NCBI GenBank assembly: GCA_903857795.1
Contig: CAIOGM010000073.1
Location: forward strand, 1 to 57,104
Origin: an uncultured Geobacter sp.
GTDB lineage: Bacteria > Desulfobacterota > Desulfuromonadia > Geobacterales > CAIOGM01
Reading direction: 5' to 3'
Length of the DNA: 57,104 bases
Made by a program: the position numbers and the translations under genes. This document shows positions 10,222 through 23,217 of the stretch, in pieces. Position 1 is the stretch's first letter, and each line of letters starts with the position of its first letter. The notes beneath the pieces were generated by a model. The model was not told the origin of the DNA. It did not search any database and was given only the letters and a program-made list of their open reading frames with translations.

Positions 10222-10995
10222 ATGGCTAAGATTATCTGTATCGCCAACCAGAAGGGGGGGGTAGGTAAGACCACCACCGCCGTGAACCTCTCCGCCTCGC
10301 TGGCTGCCGCTGAACGGAGGATTCTCCTCGTCGATATGGACCCTCAGGGGAACGCCTCCAGCGGGGCCGGTATCGACAGGAACAGGCTGGAACAGTGTGT
10401 GTATGATGTCCTCATTAACGATATGGATCCACGGGAGGTCATCGTCACCACCCCCTTTGCCGGACTCCAGGTACTTCCCTCCACCGGGGACCTGGCCGGC
10501 GCCGAACTGGAGCTGGTCAGTGCCACAGACCGGGAGCGGAAGCTGAAGCGAGCCCTGGCCGAGCTTGAGGACGGTTACGACTATATCCTCATCGACTGCC
10601 CCCCCTCTCTGGGTCTGCTCACCCTCAACGCCCTGGCCGCCGCCGAATCGGTACTGATCCCGCTGCAGTGCGAGTTCTACGCAATGGAGGGGCTCTCACA
10701 TATCCTCACCACCATAGGCCTGGTCCGCAAGGGGCTCAATCCAGGGCTGAGTGTCGAAGGAATTCTCCTTACAATGTTCGACGGCCGTAACAATCTGGCC
10801 CGACAGGTGAGCGAGGAGATCCGCGAGCACTTCCCCCGGGAGACCTTTACCACGGTCATTCCCCGTAACGTCAGGCTTTCCGAGGCGCCCAGCCACGGCA
10901 GACCGATCATGTTCTACGATATCGCCTCACGAGGGGCGGCCAGCTACCTTGAGCTGGCCAAGGAGCTGATCGCCAGGGAGGTGCCCCATGGTTAA
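10222..10995 (+). CDS. parA: Chromosome partitioning ATPase ParA (Soj)
   Basis: A 257-residue ParA/MinD-type ATPase that positions ParB-bound origins along the nucleoid. ATG 10222 is chosen because the family motif IANQKGGVGKTTT (deviant Walker A) follows after six residues; the longer frame to 10105 adds unrelated residues. Also seen: LLVDMDPQGNASSG (Walker A') and YDYILIDCPPSLG (Walker B). It overlaps parB by 8 bp. This chromosomal pair usually lies near the replication origin; I did not notice a parS site close by. Confidence 0.96.
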   Translation: MAKIICIANQKGGVGKTTTAVNLSASLAAAERRILLVDMDPQGNASSGAGIDRNRLEQCVYDVLINDMDPREVIVTTPFAGLQVLPSTGDLAGAELELVSATDRERKLKRALAELEDGYDYILIDCPPSLGLLTLNALAAAESVLIPLQCEFYAMEGLSHILTTIGLVRKGLNPGLSVEGILLTMFDGRNNLARQVSEEIREHFPRETFTTVIPRNVRLSEAPSHGRPIMFYDIASRGAASYLELAKELIAREVPHG

Positions 10996-11827
10996 AAAAA
11001 GCGCTCTCGGCCGGGGGATGGCGGCACTCCTCCCGGTGGTGGAAGAGCGGGGGAGAATCTACTTCTCCTGCCCCATCGAGGAGATCCGCCCCTTGCGGGG
11101 GCAGCCGCGCAAGACCTTCTCCGGTGAAAAGCTGGAGGAGCTGGCCGCCTCCATCAGGGAAAAGGGGATCATCCAGCCGCTGGTAGTCCGGAAGAAGGAT
11201 GATCATTACGAGCTGATCGCCGGAGAGCGGCGGTGGCGGGCGGCCCAGAAGGCTGGGTACCGGGAGGTTCCGGTGGTCATCCAGGATGTCTCCGACCAGA
11301 CGGCGCTGGAACTAGCCCTGGTAGAGAACATTCAGAGGGAGGATCTGAACGCCGTAGAAGAGGCCGAGGCCTATCAGGCGCTGATGATCGCCATGGATCT
11401 CTCCCAGGAGGAGTTGGCCAAACGGGTTGGGAAGGAGCGCTCCACGGTGGCCAACGCACTGCGGCTGCTGAAGCTCCCCGAAGAGATCAAGAAGGACATC
11501 GTGGAAGAGCGGATCACCATGGGACATGGCCGCTCCCTGTTGCCGCTGGCCGAATCCAATCTTATGAAAGCTGCACGGGATGAGGTGGTCAAGCGGGGGC
11601 TCTCCGTACGCGACACCGAATCCCTGGTGCGCCGCTTGCAGAGCGGGCCGGCAAAGAGCCTCCGGGCGACGCCGCTGACTCCGGAGCTGACCGATCTTCA
11701 GGAGCGGCTTAAGCGGCACTTCACCTCCAAGGTCGCCATCTCCAAGAGCGGGAGAAGAGGGAAGATCGAGATCAGCTTCAGCGACAGCTCCGAGCTGACC
11801 CGAATCATCGACCTCCTGGGAATATGA
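10988..11827 (+). CDS. parB: Chromosome partitioning CTPase ParB (Spo0J)
   Basis: A 279-residue ParB that binds parS, hydrolyses CTP and slides as a clamp on DNA. The start at 10988 overlaps the parA stop. Seen: N-terminal LGRGMAALLP (the ParA-stimulating tail), the CTPase motifs QPRKTF, GERRWRAAQ and ENIQREDLN, a helix-turn-helix around LSQEELAKRVGKERSTVAN, and a C-terminal dimerisation region. Length is normal. Confidence 0.96.
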   Translation: MVKKSALGRGMAALLPVVEERGRIYFSCPIEEIRPLRGQPRKTFSGEKLEELAASIREKGIIQPLVVRKKDDHYELIAGERRWRAAQKAGYREVPVVIQDVSDQTALELALVENIQREDLNAVEEAEAYQALMIAMDLSQEELAKRVGKERSTVANALRLLKLPEEIKKDIVEERITMGHGRSLLPLAESNLMKAARDEVVKRGLSVRDTESLVRRLQSGPAKSLRATPLTPELTDLQERLKRHFTSKVAISKSGRRGKIEISFSDSSELTRIIDLLGI

Positions 11828-11898
11828 TCCGGATGGAACCCCAGAGTCCAGAGTCAAGGGTCTCTCTCCGGTTTTTTTAGACTTTTTCAGGAAATAGC

Positions 11899-11928
11899 TT
11901 GACAGCAGTTGTTTCTATGTGGTAGCTA
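11899..11928 (+). promoter_or_regulatory. Predicted promoter of the atp operon
   Basis: A consensus TTGACA (11899-11904) followed after 18 bp by a weaker TAGCTA (11923-11928), in the 165-bp spacer before atpF'. No terminator or operator was recognised. Confidence 0.5.
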
Positions 11929-11992
11929 TCCACTGTTTTGACGCACAGAAGGCGTTAAATTGCATGTAATTCTCTCCTGACGGGGTACATCC

Positions 11993-12418
11993 GTGATAAC
12001 TCTTGACCTGGCATTTTTCATTCAGATCGTTAACTTCTTCCTCCTGCTCTTCATTCTCAACACGTTTCTCTACAAGCCGATCCGTAAGGCTCTGGCTGAC
12101 CGGGCGGCAGAGATAAATGGCGCCCGCCAGAGAACCGATGCCGTGGACGCCAGCGTCCAGGAGAAGGTCACCGCATACGAGGCCCGGATGTCCGATGTCA
12201 GGGCTCAGGCAGCCAATGAGCGGGCCACTGCAAAGAAGGCTGCCGAGATAGAGGAGCAGACGCTTCTGGAGAAGGCTCGCCAGGAGGCGACCGTCACTAT
12301 CTCCGCCATCCGTGAGAAGGTTGCAAAAGAAACCGCCGACGCCCGGGAGCTACTCAGGAAGCAGGCGCTCTTTCTATCGTCTGATATCTGTGAGAAGGTT
12401 CTTGGAAGGAGTCTGTAA
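11993..12418 (+). CDS. atpF': F0F1 ATP synthase subunit b'
   Basis: A 141-residue peripheral-stalk subunit, started by GTG 11993 with GGGG upstream. One N-terminal TM helix (FFIQIVNFFLLLFILNTFLY) is followed by a long charged coiled coil. The divergent b' form beside a normal b gene implies a heterodimeric stalk, as in photosynthetic bacteria and many Deltaproteobacteria. atpB and atpE are not adjacent and must be elsewhere. Confidence 0.9.
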   Translation: MITLDLAFFIQIVNFFLLLFILNTFLYKPIRKALADRAAEINGARQRTDAVDASVQEKVTAYEARMSDVRAQAANERATAKKAAEIEEQTLLEKARQEATVTISAIREKVAKETADARELLRKQALFLSSDICEKVLGRSL

Positions 12419-12419
12419 G

Positions 12420-13028
12420 ATGCTGCAGCTGACTGTAACGGAAAATCGGAGAAAAGCCCTGCGCGTCACGGCGATCTGCGTTGGAATCCTCGGCATGGCG
12501 GCTATCGCCGCTGCCTCGGAAGGGGGAGGGCACCACGACTCAGGCGCTCAGCTGAAGGACTTCATCTGGCGTGTTGTCGACTTCGCGGTTCTTGCCGGGA
12601 TCATCATCTGGGCAGTGATCAAACAGAATGTAAAGGGGGGCTTAAAGGCCCGTCAGGACGGCATTGAGACACTGCTGCGCGAGGCCGCCACGGCTCGTGA
12701 AGCGGCGGAGCAAAAGCTCAAAGAGTACAGCGCCAAGCTCGAATCGGCCAACAAGGAAATTGACCTCCTGTCGGCCGGCATCAAGAGCGAAGCCGAAGCG
12801 GAGAAGGTACGCCTCATCGCAGAGGCAAACTCCATGGCCGAAAAGATCAAGGAGCAGGCACGACAGTTGGCGGAACAGGAGGTCCTGAAGGCCAGGACCA
12901 TACTCCGTCAGGAGGCGGCTCGCCTGGCGGTTGAGCTTGCAGAACAGAAGATCAGGCAGAACATCACAAAGAACGACCAGGACAAATTGGTCGGCGACTA
13001 TCTTTCCAAGGTGGTGGAGCTACATTGA
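12420..13028 (+). CDS. atpF: F0F1 ATP synthase subunit b
   Basis: A 202-residue peripheral-stalk subunit. ATG 12420 follows AAGGAG, two bases after the b' stop. A hydrophobic segment (~13-29, signal-like) and a His/Gly-rich linker precede the TM segment [14 protein letters not shown], then an extended Ala/Glu/Lys coiled coil. It pairs with b' to hold the F1 head against the F0 rotor. The extra N-terminal hydrophobic segment is longer than in E. coli AtpF. Confidence 0.92.
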   Translation: MLQLTVTENRRKALRVTAICVGILGMAAIAAASEGGGHHDSGAQLKDFIWRVVDFAVLAGIIIWAVIKQNVKGGLKARQDGIETLLREAATAREAAEQKLKEYSAKLESANKEIDLLSAGIKSEAEAEKVRLIAEANSMAEKIKEQARQLAEQEVLKARTILRQEAARLAVELAEQKIRQNITKNDQDKLVGDYLSKVVELH

Positions 13029-13567
13029 TTACGAATGCGATTGCCCGGCGTTACGCCAAGGCCCTGGTGCAGCTTGCCGCTGAAGAGCAGCGGGTGGAGC
13101 CGATTCACGGGGAGTTGACCCGCTTTGAGACCCTCCTGGGTTCCCAGAGCGCCCTCAGATCTGTCCTGATCAATCCAGCCTACGGTTCCGACGAGAAACG
13201 AGGCATAATGCTGGATATCCTGACCCGTATGGATATCTCCGGGACGGTGGCCAACTTCCTCCAGCTACTCCTTGGCCGAGGACGGATCTCATTCCTCTCT
13301 GCAATAATCACCTCCTATGGAAGCTACGCCGATGATATCTCCGGTGTAGTGCGCCCGATTCTCTACTCCGCCATGCCGCTGGATGCTGAGCAGGTGCAGG
13401 GGATCAAGGATGCGCTGGCCACGAGCACTGGGAAGAAGGTCGTCCTCTCGGTGGAAGTAGACCCGGCGCTCATTGGCGGGGTGGTCACCAAGATCGGCGA
13501 CATGGTATACGACGGCAGTATCAGGACCCAACTCAATCGGATTGAAGGCATATTACAGAAGGGGTGA
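13025..13567 (+). CDS. atpH: F0F1 ATP synthase subunit delta
   Basis: A 180-residue OSCP/delta subunit that joins the peripheral stalk to the top of F1. The start is TTG 13025, overlapping the atpF stop (TTGA), and reads [18 protein letters not shown], the normal start of the family. The C-terminal [20 protein letters not shown] is also characteristic. The four-base overlap with atpF implies translational coupling. Confidence 0.95.
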   Translation: MITNAIARRYAKALVQLAAEEQRVEPIHGELTRFETLLGSQSALRSVLINPAYGSDEKRGIMLDILTRMDISGTVANFLQLLLGRGRISFLSAIITSYGSYADDISGVVRPILYSAMPLDAEQVQGIKDALATSTGKKVVLSVEVDPALIGGVVTKIGDMVYDGSIRTQLNRIEGILQKG

Positions 13568-13576
13568 GACGTTCCT

Positions 13577-15085
<1,509 letters not shown>

Positions 15086-15158
15086 GTTCGAGAAGAACGT
15101 ACACTCTGCAGCACGACTAATCTGAAGAGATTCACGACAATGAAGGACGGGATGCCGC

Positions 15159-17505
<2,347 letters not shown>

Positions 17506-17578
17506 AGAGGGGCGCGTGAGCGGCTCCAGGCAGTGGAAAGAACCAAGCGCCAAGCACTCCGCGCGTTGAGGAAATACT

Positions 17579-17995
17579 ATGGCCGATAAAATGACGATGG
17601 ACCTGGTTACACCGTACCGTAAGGTCCTTTCCATAGAGGTTGAAGAGATCACCGCAACCGGTTCGTTAGGTGAATTCGGGGTGCTCCCTGGACACGCTCC
17701 CTTTCTTACCTCGCTTAAGATCGGCGAACTGAGCTATAAGGTTGCTGGCAAGCTTGATCATCTGGCCCTGAATTGGGGGTACTTCGAGGTTGAGGACGAT
17801 AAAGTCACTATCCTTGTCGAGACGGCTGAACCGGCCGACGAGATTGACCTGGACCGCGCAAGATCTGCCGTCCTGCGGGCAGAAGAGGCAATGAAGAAGC
17901 TCTCCCCCGAGGATAAGGAGTTCCGTAAGTATGAACTCGCTCTGGAGCGGGCGCTCATCAGGGTCCAGGTCGCGGGTAAAGCAGTACGTAGATAA
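17579..17995 (+). CDS. atpC: F0F1 ATP synthase subunit epsilon
   Basis: A 138-residue subunit with an N-terminal beta-sandwich (LGEFGVLPGHAPFLTSLKIG) and a C-terminal helical hairpin that can inhibit ATP hydrolysis. ATG 17579 lies behind GAGG. It is the last gene of the operon and is followed by an intrinsic terminator. Confidence 0.96.
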   Translation: MADKMTMDLVTPYRKVLSIEVEEITATGSLGEFGVLPGHAPFLTSLKIGELSYKVAGKLDHLALNWGYFEVEDDKVTILVETAEPADEIDLDRARSAVLRAEEAMKKLSPEDKEFRKYELALERALIRVQVAGKAVRR

Positions 17996-18012
17996 ATCGA
18001 TGCACTTTCAGT

Positions 18013-18045
18013 AAAAAAGAGCGGCCATGGCCGCTCTTTTTTTTT
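18013..18045 (+). terminator. Intrinsic terminator of the atp operon
   Basis: GAGCGGC-CATG-GCCGCTC hairpin (18019-18036) flanked by an A-run upstream and nine T's downstream. Confidence 0.92.
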
Positions 18046-18088
18046 ACCGATGAGCGAACAGTGGATGTGAATTTCGCGCCGATGTGAA

Positions 18089-18116
18089 AAGCCGCTCCCT
18101 TTTGGAGGAGCGGCTT
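18089..18116 (-). terminator. Probable terminator of the minus-strand BTAD regulator gene
   Basis: A 10-bp stem AAGCCGCTCC / GGAGCGGCTT with an 8-nt loop; on the minus strand it is followed by TTTTC. It lies 35 bp beyond the stop codon at 18151. Confidence 0.65.
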
Positions 18117-18150
18117 ACGTAATCTGGGGTCCGAACTGTTCGGGTATGTA

Positions 18151-18768
18151 TCAGCTGCACTGAAATGAGGGGAAATGGGCCAGAGTCTTGAGGGTCGCGA
18201 CGAGGTCTGTGCGCTCTTCAGACTCATAGAGCCCAGCCAGGAGCTTGATGGTGGAATGGTGAAGATCTATCATCTCGGCTCGTGCCCTGGCGATAAACTG
18301 GTCCACAGGCTCCTCCGGCAGAAATTCGGCGGCATAAAGATCATTGACCTTTTCCAGGTGGTTCTTGGCCTCACGAATCTGGCCGCGAGCCATGAGGCGA
18401 ATCCCGGTAATGGCGCTGGCCCTGAATTCCCCGCAGTCGCAGGTAATTGATTCGAAGTTGATCCGGTACGCATCTCCCTGAGCCAGAATAGGGTTAAACA
18501 GCTCTTTACTGCCGCTCAAGGACTTACGGAGCCTACTCAGGGTAGTCTTGAAGTTCTTAAATCCAGCCTCATAATTGCAACCTGGCCAGAGCAGTTCGAT
18601 CAGTTGTGTCCGGTGCACCCACTGGTCAGAGGTTATGAGGAGGTAGCAGAAGAGGAGGCGCGCCTTCTGACTGTCCCACTGAATCGCAATAGGGTGACCA
18701 TTGCGGTAAAAAGTCAGGCCTCCGAAGGTCCGTATGGAGATACTCTCAGATGAAGGCGTTTGTTTCAT
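18151..18768 (-). CDS. SARP/BTAD-type transcriptional regulator, short stand-alone form
   Basis: A 205-residue protein from ATG 18768; a TTG at 18786 is an alternative. The N-terminal ~95 residues form an OmpR-like winged helix starting ISIRTFGGLTFYRNG and including LLFCYLLITSDQWVHR and LIELLWPG, followed by a bacterial transcriptional activator domain rich in helical repeats (QFIARARAEMIDLHHSTIK). This is the architecture of SARP activators, but here without ATPase or TPR extensions. It has its own promoter (18809-18837) and terminator. Target genes are unknown. Confidence 0.8.
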   Translation of the reverse strand: MKQTPSSESISIRTFGGLTFYRNGHPIAIQWDSQKARLLFCYLLITSDQWVHRTQLIELLWPGCNYEAGFKNFKTTLSRLRKSLSGSKELFNPILAQGDAYRINFESITCDCGEFRASAITGIRLMARGQIREAKNHLEKVNDLYAAEFLPEEPVDQFIARARAEMIDLHHSTIKLLAGLYESEERTDLVATLKTLAHFPSFQCS

Positions 18769-18808
18769 TCGGAGCCATCCTCGCAAGTTTTGTAAAGAAG
18801 TGTCAGTA

Positions 18809-18837
18809 GCTATACCCTGGCAACGACTTTATGTCAA
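18809..18837 (-). promoter_or_regulatory. Predicted promoter of the BTAD regulator
   Basis: Read on the minus strand: TTGACA (18837-18832), 17-bp spacer, TATAGC (18814-18809), ~40 bp before the ATG at 18768. Confidence 0.65.
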
Positions 18838-18993
18838 TAACTCTTTACGATTTGGTTGATTCGGTGCAACTATAGTGTAATTCGAGGAGGCGTACAGGGC
18901 GCTGTGGACGATTGAATTGCGATGGGGGAGAGCGGTGCCTTTTATGGAGGGATGGTAAGTGATCTGAACTTCAGCGCGGATTCTACGCAGCCA

Positions 18994-19026
18994 GAGAACG
19001 GCGCCCCTGATATGGACGCCGTTCTC
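18994..19026 (-). terminator. Hairpin downstream of the ferritin-like gene
   Basis: A 10-bp perfect inverted repeat GAGAACGGCG / CGCCGTTCTC with a 13-nt loop, ~27 bp beyond the minus-strand stop at 19053. It lacks a T-run, so it may be a stabilising or Rho-assisted element. Confidence 0.5.
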
Positions 19027-19052
19027 CAACGTATATGGCCACCGAACTGCTG

Positions 19053-19550
19053 CTATTCCCTTACGAATGTATCCTGATCGGATTCATGTACCATCCCCAT
19101 GATGTGGGCGTATTCGGATTCGATGAGTGCATAGTGCTGTTCAGTCTCCTTGACGACCCGCTGAAAGATACTCTTGACCAGTGGATCGACCATATCTCTG
19201 GCGAAGAAGGTGTACTGGTCGATGCACGACTTCTCTTCGGCGAGTGCTATCTCTAGGGCCTTCTGCTCATGTGTTTCCGTGGTGATGGCCTTCTCCAGTT
19301 CGGCGTTAACCACGTTCAAGAGGTTGGGAGGTGTCGTCATGAATGATTTCAGGTCGCCAAACTCAGTTCCCTTGTAGTGATCGAAAAAAGCCTTGAGGTG
19401 ACCGGCCTCTTCATTGGCCAGAAGATCGAACACTTTTTTAGCCCGGTCGTTGTTCGTGACGGAAGCTGCCCGGCGATAGAAATCCATGCTGTCTTTCTCT
19501 GCCTGAATGGCGAGTTTCAGCGCCTCCTGTACGGTATACTCTCTGCCCAT
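19053..19550 (-). CDS. Ferritin-like/rubrerythrin-type diiron protein
   Basis: A 165-residue all-helical protein of the ferritin-like superfamily (COG1633 type). The start at 19550 (MGREYTVQEAL) has GAGGGG upstream; the longer frame would begin in the promoter. Iron-ligand candidates are the glutamate of QAEKDSMDFYRRA, the NEEAGH motif, EEKSCIDQY, and ETEQHYALIESEY, giving the ExxH pattern of a diiron four-helix bundle. There is no rubredoxin CxxC domain. Such proteins store iron or detoxify peroxide. It is monocistronic with its own promoter. Confidence 0.85.
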   Translation of the reverse strand: MGREYTVQEALKLAIQAEKDSMDFYRRAASVTNNDRAKKVFDLLANEEAGHLKAFFDHYKGTEFGDLKSFMTTPPNLLNVVNAELEKAITTETHEQKALEIALAEEKSCIDQYTFFARDMVDPLVKSIFQRVVKETEQHYALIESEYAHIMGMVHESDQDTFVRE

Positions 19551-19593
19551 CGCGATCCCCTCCTCGGTAGTTAGCTGAAGATTTAGCATGCGC

Positions 19594-19621
19594 AGTATAT
19601 GCATAAAAAAATATAATTCAA
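19594..19621 (-). promoter_or_regulatory. Predicted promoter of the ferritin-like gene
   Basis: On the minus strand: TTGAAT (19621-19616), 16-bp A/T-rich spacer, TATACT (19599-19594). The GC drop here is marked compared with the surroundings. Confidence 0.6.
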
Positions 19622-19661
19622 CAAAAAAATTGCGCACTCACTGCCGGTTGTGAGCGTTGGC

Positions 19662-20420
19662 TCAACTGAGCCGGAACAGAGAGACGGCGGTATTAGTGGT
19701 CACCTCAGCGACTTCTTTAATTGAAATTCCCTTTATCGCGGCCACTTTTCTGGCGATATGAATCAGGAATGCCGGCTCGTTGCAGCTGCCACGATGGGGT
19801 GATGGGGTGAGGTCCGGAGCATCTGTTTCCAGAAGAAGGCTCGCAAGCGGGGTTCGGCGCACAACCTCAACCGGTCTGATTGCGTTCTCGAAGGTGACCG
19901 GGCCGGCTACGCCTATGGTGAGACCGAGTCCGACACACTCTGCGGCGATCTCCGGGCTCCCGGAAAAGGCGTGCATAACCCCGCCGACGCGCCAAACCTG
20001 AGCCTCACGCAGAATGGAGAGAGCATCGGCAAAGGCTTTGCGGCAATGGACGATGACCGGTAGTCCATGGCCCAGCGCCACGTGAAGTTGCGATCGGAAC
20101 GCATGCTGCTGAAGAGATCGGGAGAGGGCACAGCTGTAGTCAAGACCGATCTCCCCGATAGCCACGGCGCTCACAGAGTGCTGCTCCAGCCGGTAGAGAG
20201 CTTCATCGTCACAGGAATCGGCCCGAAAGGGGTGGATGCCGGGCGCCGGATAAATTGTTCGCCACCGGTCGCACAGCGCAAAGAGCTCATCCCACTCGGC
20301 AGCTCCTACACCAGGGACAATGAAGCGGGTGACACCGGCGTCAGCGGCGCGGCGCAAAAGCTCAGGGAGACGCCCGGTGAGAGAGGCTGATGTAAGGTGG
20401 CAGTGGGTATCGACAAACAT
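19662..20420 (-). CDS. tatD: TatD family metal-dependent hydrolase
   Basis: A 252-residue TIM-barrel amidohydrolase. Metal ligands are visible in order: DTHCHL at the start, AIGEIGLDY, VIVHCRKA, MHAFSG and LLLETDAPDL. TatD proteins act as 3'-5' exonucleases/DNases in DNA repair or turnover; exact substrates vary. The length is slightly short but all motifs are present. Divergent from prfC across 253 bp. Confidence 0.92.
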   Translation of the reverse strand: MFVDTHCHLTSASLTGRLPELLRRAADAGVTRFIVPGVGAAEWDELFALCDRWRTIYPAPGIHPFRADSCDDEALYRLEQHSVSAVAIGEIGLDYSCALSRSLQQHAFRSQLHVALGHGLPVIVHCRKAFADALSILREAQVWRVGGVMHAFSGSPEIAAECVGLGLTIGVAGPVTFENAIRPVEVVRRTPLASLLLETDAPDLTPSPHRGSCNEPAFLIHIARKVAAIKGISIKEVAEVTTNTAVSLFRLS

Positions 20421-20673
20421 ACTCTTGGCAAAACGTCGACGTGCGGATAAAAAGGCAGGGTTACTCTATCACTCTCGCTACCGGGAACGGAAGGGCTTTC
20501 TTACTGCAGGCGACGCTTGTGGAGAATCGTTGCCAATGGACCGGTTCCTCTGGAAGAGATGATTTTAGTTGCCCTTTTTTCGTTGGTCAGGTAGAAATAA
20601 CAGTTCGGAAGGCGAAGATACCCTCTTCGTCTTTCTTTGCGTTGTGAAAGAAATTTCCGTAGGAGTAGAAACC

Positions 20674-22257
20674 GTGAAGAAGCATAACGAGCAGGAGATC
20701 GACCGGAGGCGCACGTTTGCCATCATCAGCCATCCTGACGCCGGCAAGACCACCATCACCGAGAAGCTTCTTCTCTTCGGCGGGGCGATTCAGCAGGCTG
20801 GAGAAGTCCGGGCGCGCAAGGCTGCCCGGCATGCCACATCGGACTGGATGGAGATGGAGAAGCAGCGGGGGATATCGGTTACCTCCTCGGTGATGAAGTT
20901 CACCTACGGCGCTTACGAGATCAACCTCTTGGATACCCCCGGCCATAATGATTTCTCCGAGGACACCTACCGGGTTCTTACCGCCGTGGATTCGGTCCTC
21001 ATGGTTATCGATTCGGTGAAAGGGGTGGAGAGTCAGACCAAGAAGCTCCTGGAGGTCTGCCGTTTGCGGCATACCCCCATAATGACCTTCGTCAATAAGC
21101 TGGACCGGGAGGGGCGGGAGCCCATCGACATAATCGACGAGATCGAGAGCGTCCTCAAGATAAACTGCGCCCCCATGACCTGGCCGGTGGGGATGGGGAA
21201 ACGGTTCAGAGGAACCTACCACCTCTATACCAAGGAGCTGACCTTTTTCGATCCGGAGGCGGAGCGGGGAACCGGTCAGATCATCAGTGTCACCGGCCTG
21301 GATGACCCGCGCTTGGACGAACTCCTCGGCTCCCAGGTTGAAGAGCTGAGAAACGACGTGGAGCTTCTGGAGGGGGCGGCTCACCCCTTCGACGAAGAGG
21401 CGTATCGGGCCGGCCTTCAGACTCCGGTCTTCTTCGGCAGCGCCGTCAATACCTTCGGGGTCCAGCAGCTCCTGGACACCTTCGTGGCTCACGCCCCTTC
21501 TCCGCTCCCCCGGGAGGCGGTGACCAGGACCGTCTCTCCCTACGAGGAGCCGTTCACCGGCTTCTGTTTCAAGATCCAGGCGAACATGGACCCGGCACAC
21601 CGGGACCGGATCGCCTTCTTCAGGATCTGTTCCGGACTCTTTACCCGGGGGATGAAGGTGCGTCACCTGAGGCTCGGCCGCGACATGGCCATTGCCAACG
21701 CCACCATCTTCATGGCCCAGGACCGGACCAACGTGGAGGAGGCGTACCCGGGAGACATCATCGGCATCCACAACCATGGTGTCATCAAGATCGGCGATAC
21801 CTTCACCCAGGGGGAGGAGCTCAAGTACACCGGGATCCCCAACTTCGCTCCGGAGCATTTCCGGAAGGTCCGTCTTCTGGACCCCATGAAGTCGAAGGCG
21901 TTGGAGAAGGGGCTGGTTCAGCTCGCCGAAGAGGGCTCCACCCAGGTTTTCCGGCCGTTGATGGGGGCCGACTGGATTGTCGGCGCCGTTGGACTCCTCC
22001 AGTTCGAGGTGGTCATGCACCGGCTGGAGCACGAGTACAAGGTCAAGGCGACCTATGAGCCGGTGAACTACGCCACCGCCCGCTGGGTCACCGGAGAGAA
22101 GAAGCTGCTGGAGGAGTTCCAGAGGAAGGAGGTGATGAACCTCTATCTGGACGGGGAGGGGAACCTGACCTATCTGGCCACCAGCGCCTGGCGGCTGGAG
22201 AACACCATGGAGAACTGGAAGGGGCTGGAGTTTCACGAGACCCGGGAGCACCGATAG
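20674..22257 (+). CDS. prfC: Peptide chain release factor 3
   Basis: A 527-residue GTPase that recycles RF1/RF2 from the ribosome after termination. GTG 20674 is chosen because AGGAG lies 8 bases upstream and the resulting length matches RF3; a longer frame to 20569 exists. G motifs: [11 protein letters not shown] (P-loop), [14 protein letters not shown] (G3) and FVNKLDRE (G4). The C-terminal part ends with the conserved [19 protein letters not shown] region. Length is normal. Confidence 0.96.
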   Translation: MKKHNEQEIDRRRTFAIISHPDAGKTTITEKLLLFGGAIQQAGEVRARKAARHATSDWMEMEKQRGISVTSSVMKFTYGAYEINLLDTPGHNDFSEDTYRVLTAVDSVLMVIDSVKGVESQTKKLLEVCRLRHTPIMTFVNKLDREGREPIDIIDEIESVLKINCAPMTWPVGMGKRFRGTYHLYTKELTFFDPEAERGTGQIISVTGLDDPRLDELLGSQVEELRNDVELLEGAAHPFDEEAYRAGLQTPVFFGSAVNTFGVQQLLDTFVAHAPSPLPREAVTRTVSPYEEPFTGFCFKIQANMDPAHRDRIAFFRICSGLFTRGMKVRHLRLGRDMAIANATIFMAQDRTNVEEAYPGDIIGIHNHGVIKIGDTFTQGEELKYTGIPNFAPEHFRKVRLLDPMKSKALEKGLVQLAEEGSTQVFRPLMGADWIVGAVGLLQFEVVMHRLEHEYKVKATYEPVNYATARWVTGEKKLLEEFQRKEVMNLYLDGEGNLTYLATSAWRLENTMENWKGLEFHETREHR

Positions 22258-22311
22258 CAGGAAGGTCACAAGGGAACGGCGGTATGCGCTCCCACTCTAC
22301 GGGGAGCAACC

Positions 22312-23211
22312 ATGCAGAGAAGTGAACGATTTGACAGCGCCGACCGGATTATCCAGATCGGCTTCTGGGTCAATGCGGTACTGATGACCTTCAAGCTGGC
22401 CGCCGGGCATTGGGGGCGCTCCGATGCCGTCTTTGCCGATGGCATCGAGAGCGCGTGCGATTTCGTGGCGATCTTCTCCACCATGTTAGCGCTGAAACTG
22501 GGGAGGAAGCCGTTCGACGAAGAACACCCCTATGGACACGGCCGGGCGGAAAGCCTCTCCGCCCTGTTGATATCGCTGGTGATTGTCGCCACCGGTGGCT
22601 GGATTCTCGTGGACTCGGTTCACTCGATTCTGGATCGCGATTTCAAGTCCCCCGGCATGATCGCCGTGGTGGCGGCGTTTCTCACCATCATCATCAAGGA
22701 GTGGCTCTACCGGTTTACCCAGAAGACCGGTGAGCAGCTGGCGAGTCCGGCCCTCCTGGCCATCGCCCGGGATCATCGTAAAGATGCTATAACCTCTATC
22801 TCGACCCTGGCCGGGGTGGTGGGCGCCTTCTGCGGATTCGGGTTCATGGACCCCCTGGCGGCCGGACTCACCTCCTTATTCATCCTGCATATCGGCTACC
22901 AGACCTTCCGGGACGCGGCCCACGACCTCATGGACGGCAGCCCCCCCCCTGACTTCATTGCCGAGGTCACCCGCCTGGCTGAGAGTGTCGGCCAGGTCGA
23001 ACATGTTCACGAGATCCGGGGGAGACGCTCCGGGCAGTATATGATAGTCGATCTCAAGCTGGAGATGGACCCGGCTATGACCGTCAAGGAGTCGCACGAC
23101 GTGGCGACCAGGGTGAAAAGGCTGATCTTCCAGGGTTTTCCCAACGTGGGGGACGTGATGATCCATATCGATCCCCATGATGAAGAGTATGACGACCTGA
23201 CCCGGCTGTGA
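22312..23211 (+). CDS. Cation diffusion facilitator (FieF-like metal exporter)
   Basis: A 299-residue inner-membrane protein with about six TM helices and a C-terminal cytoplasmic metal-binding domain (~205-295). The TM2 site is ADGIESACD (D43, E46, D50) and the TM5 site DHRKDAITS. The CTD has VEHVHEIRGRRSG and DVMIHIDPHDEE, with metal-binding His/Asp. It exchanges divalent metal (Fe, Zn or Mn; not decidable here) for protons. ATG 22312 follows GGGGAGC. It converges with hemG, with only 6 bp between the stops. Confidence 0.9.
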   Translation: MQRSERFDSADRIIQIGFWVNAVLMTFKLAAGHWGRSDAVFADGIESACDFVAIFSTMLALKLGRKPFDEEHPYGHGRAESLSALLISLVIVATGGWILVDSVHSILDRDFKSPGMIAVVAAFLTIIIKEWLYRFTQKTGEQLASPALLAIARDHRKDAITSISTLAGVVGAFCGFGFMDPLAAGLTSLFILHIGYQTFRDAAHDLMDGSPPPDFIAEVTRLAESVGQVEHVHEIRGRRSGQYMIVDLKLEMDPAMTVKESHDVATRVKRLIFQGFPNVGDVMIHIDPHDEEYDDLTRL

Positions 23212-23217
23212 CCGCAG

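Noticed and set aside
10050-12000. parS site near parAB
   Set aside because: I looked for TGTTTCACGTGAAACA-like palindromes around the operon and saw none; a genome-wide motif scan would be needed.
20587-22269. 560-residue minus-strand frame over prfC
   Set aside because: Antisense to prfC, low-complexity composition, no ribosome site.
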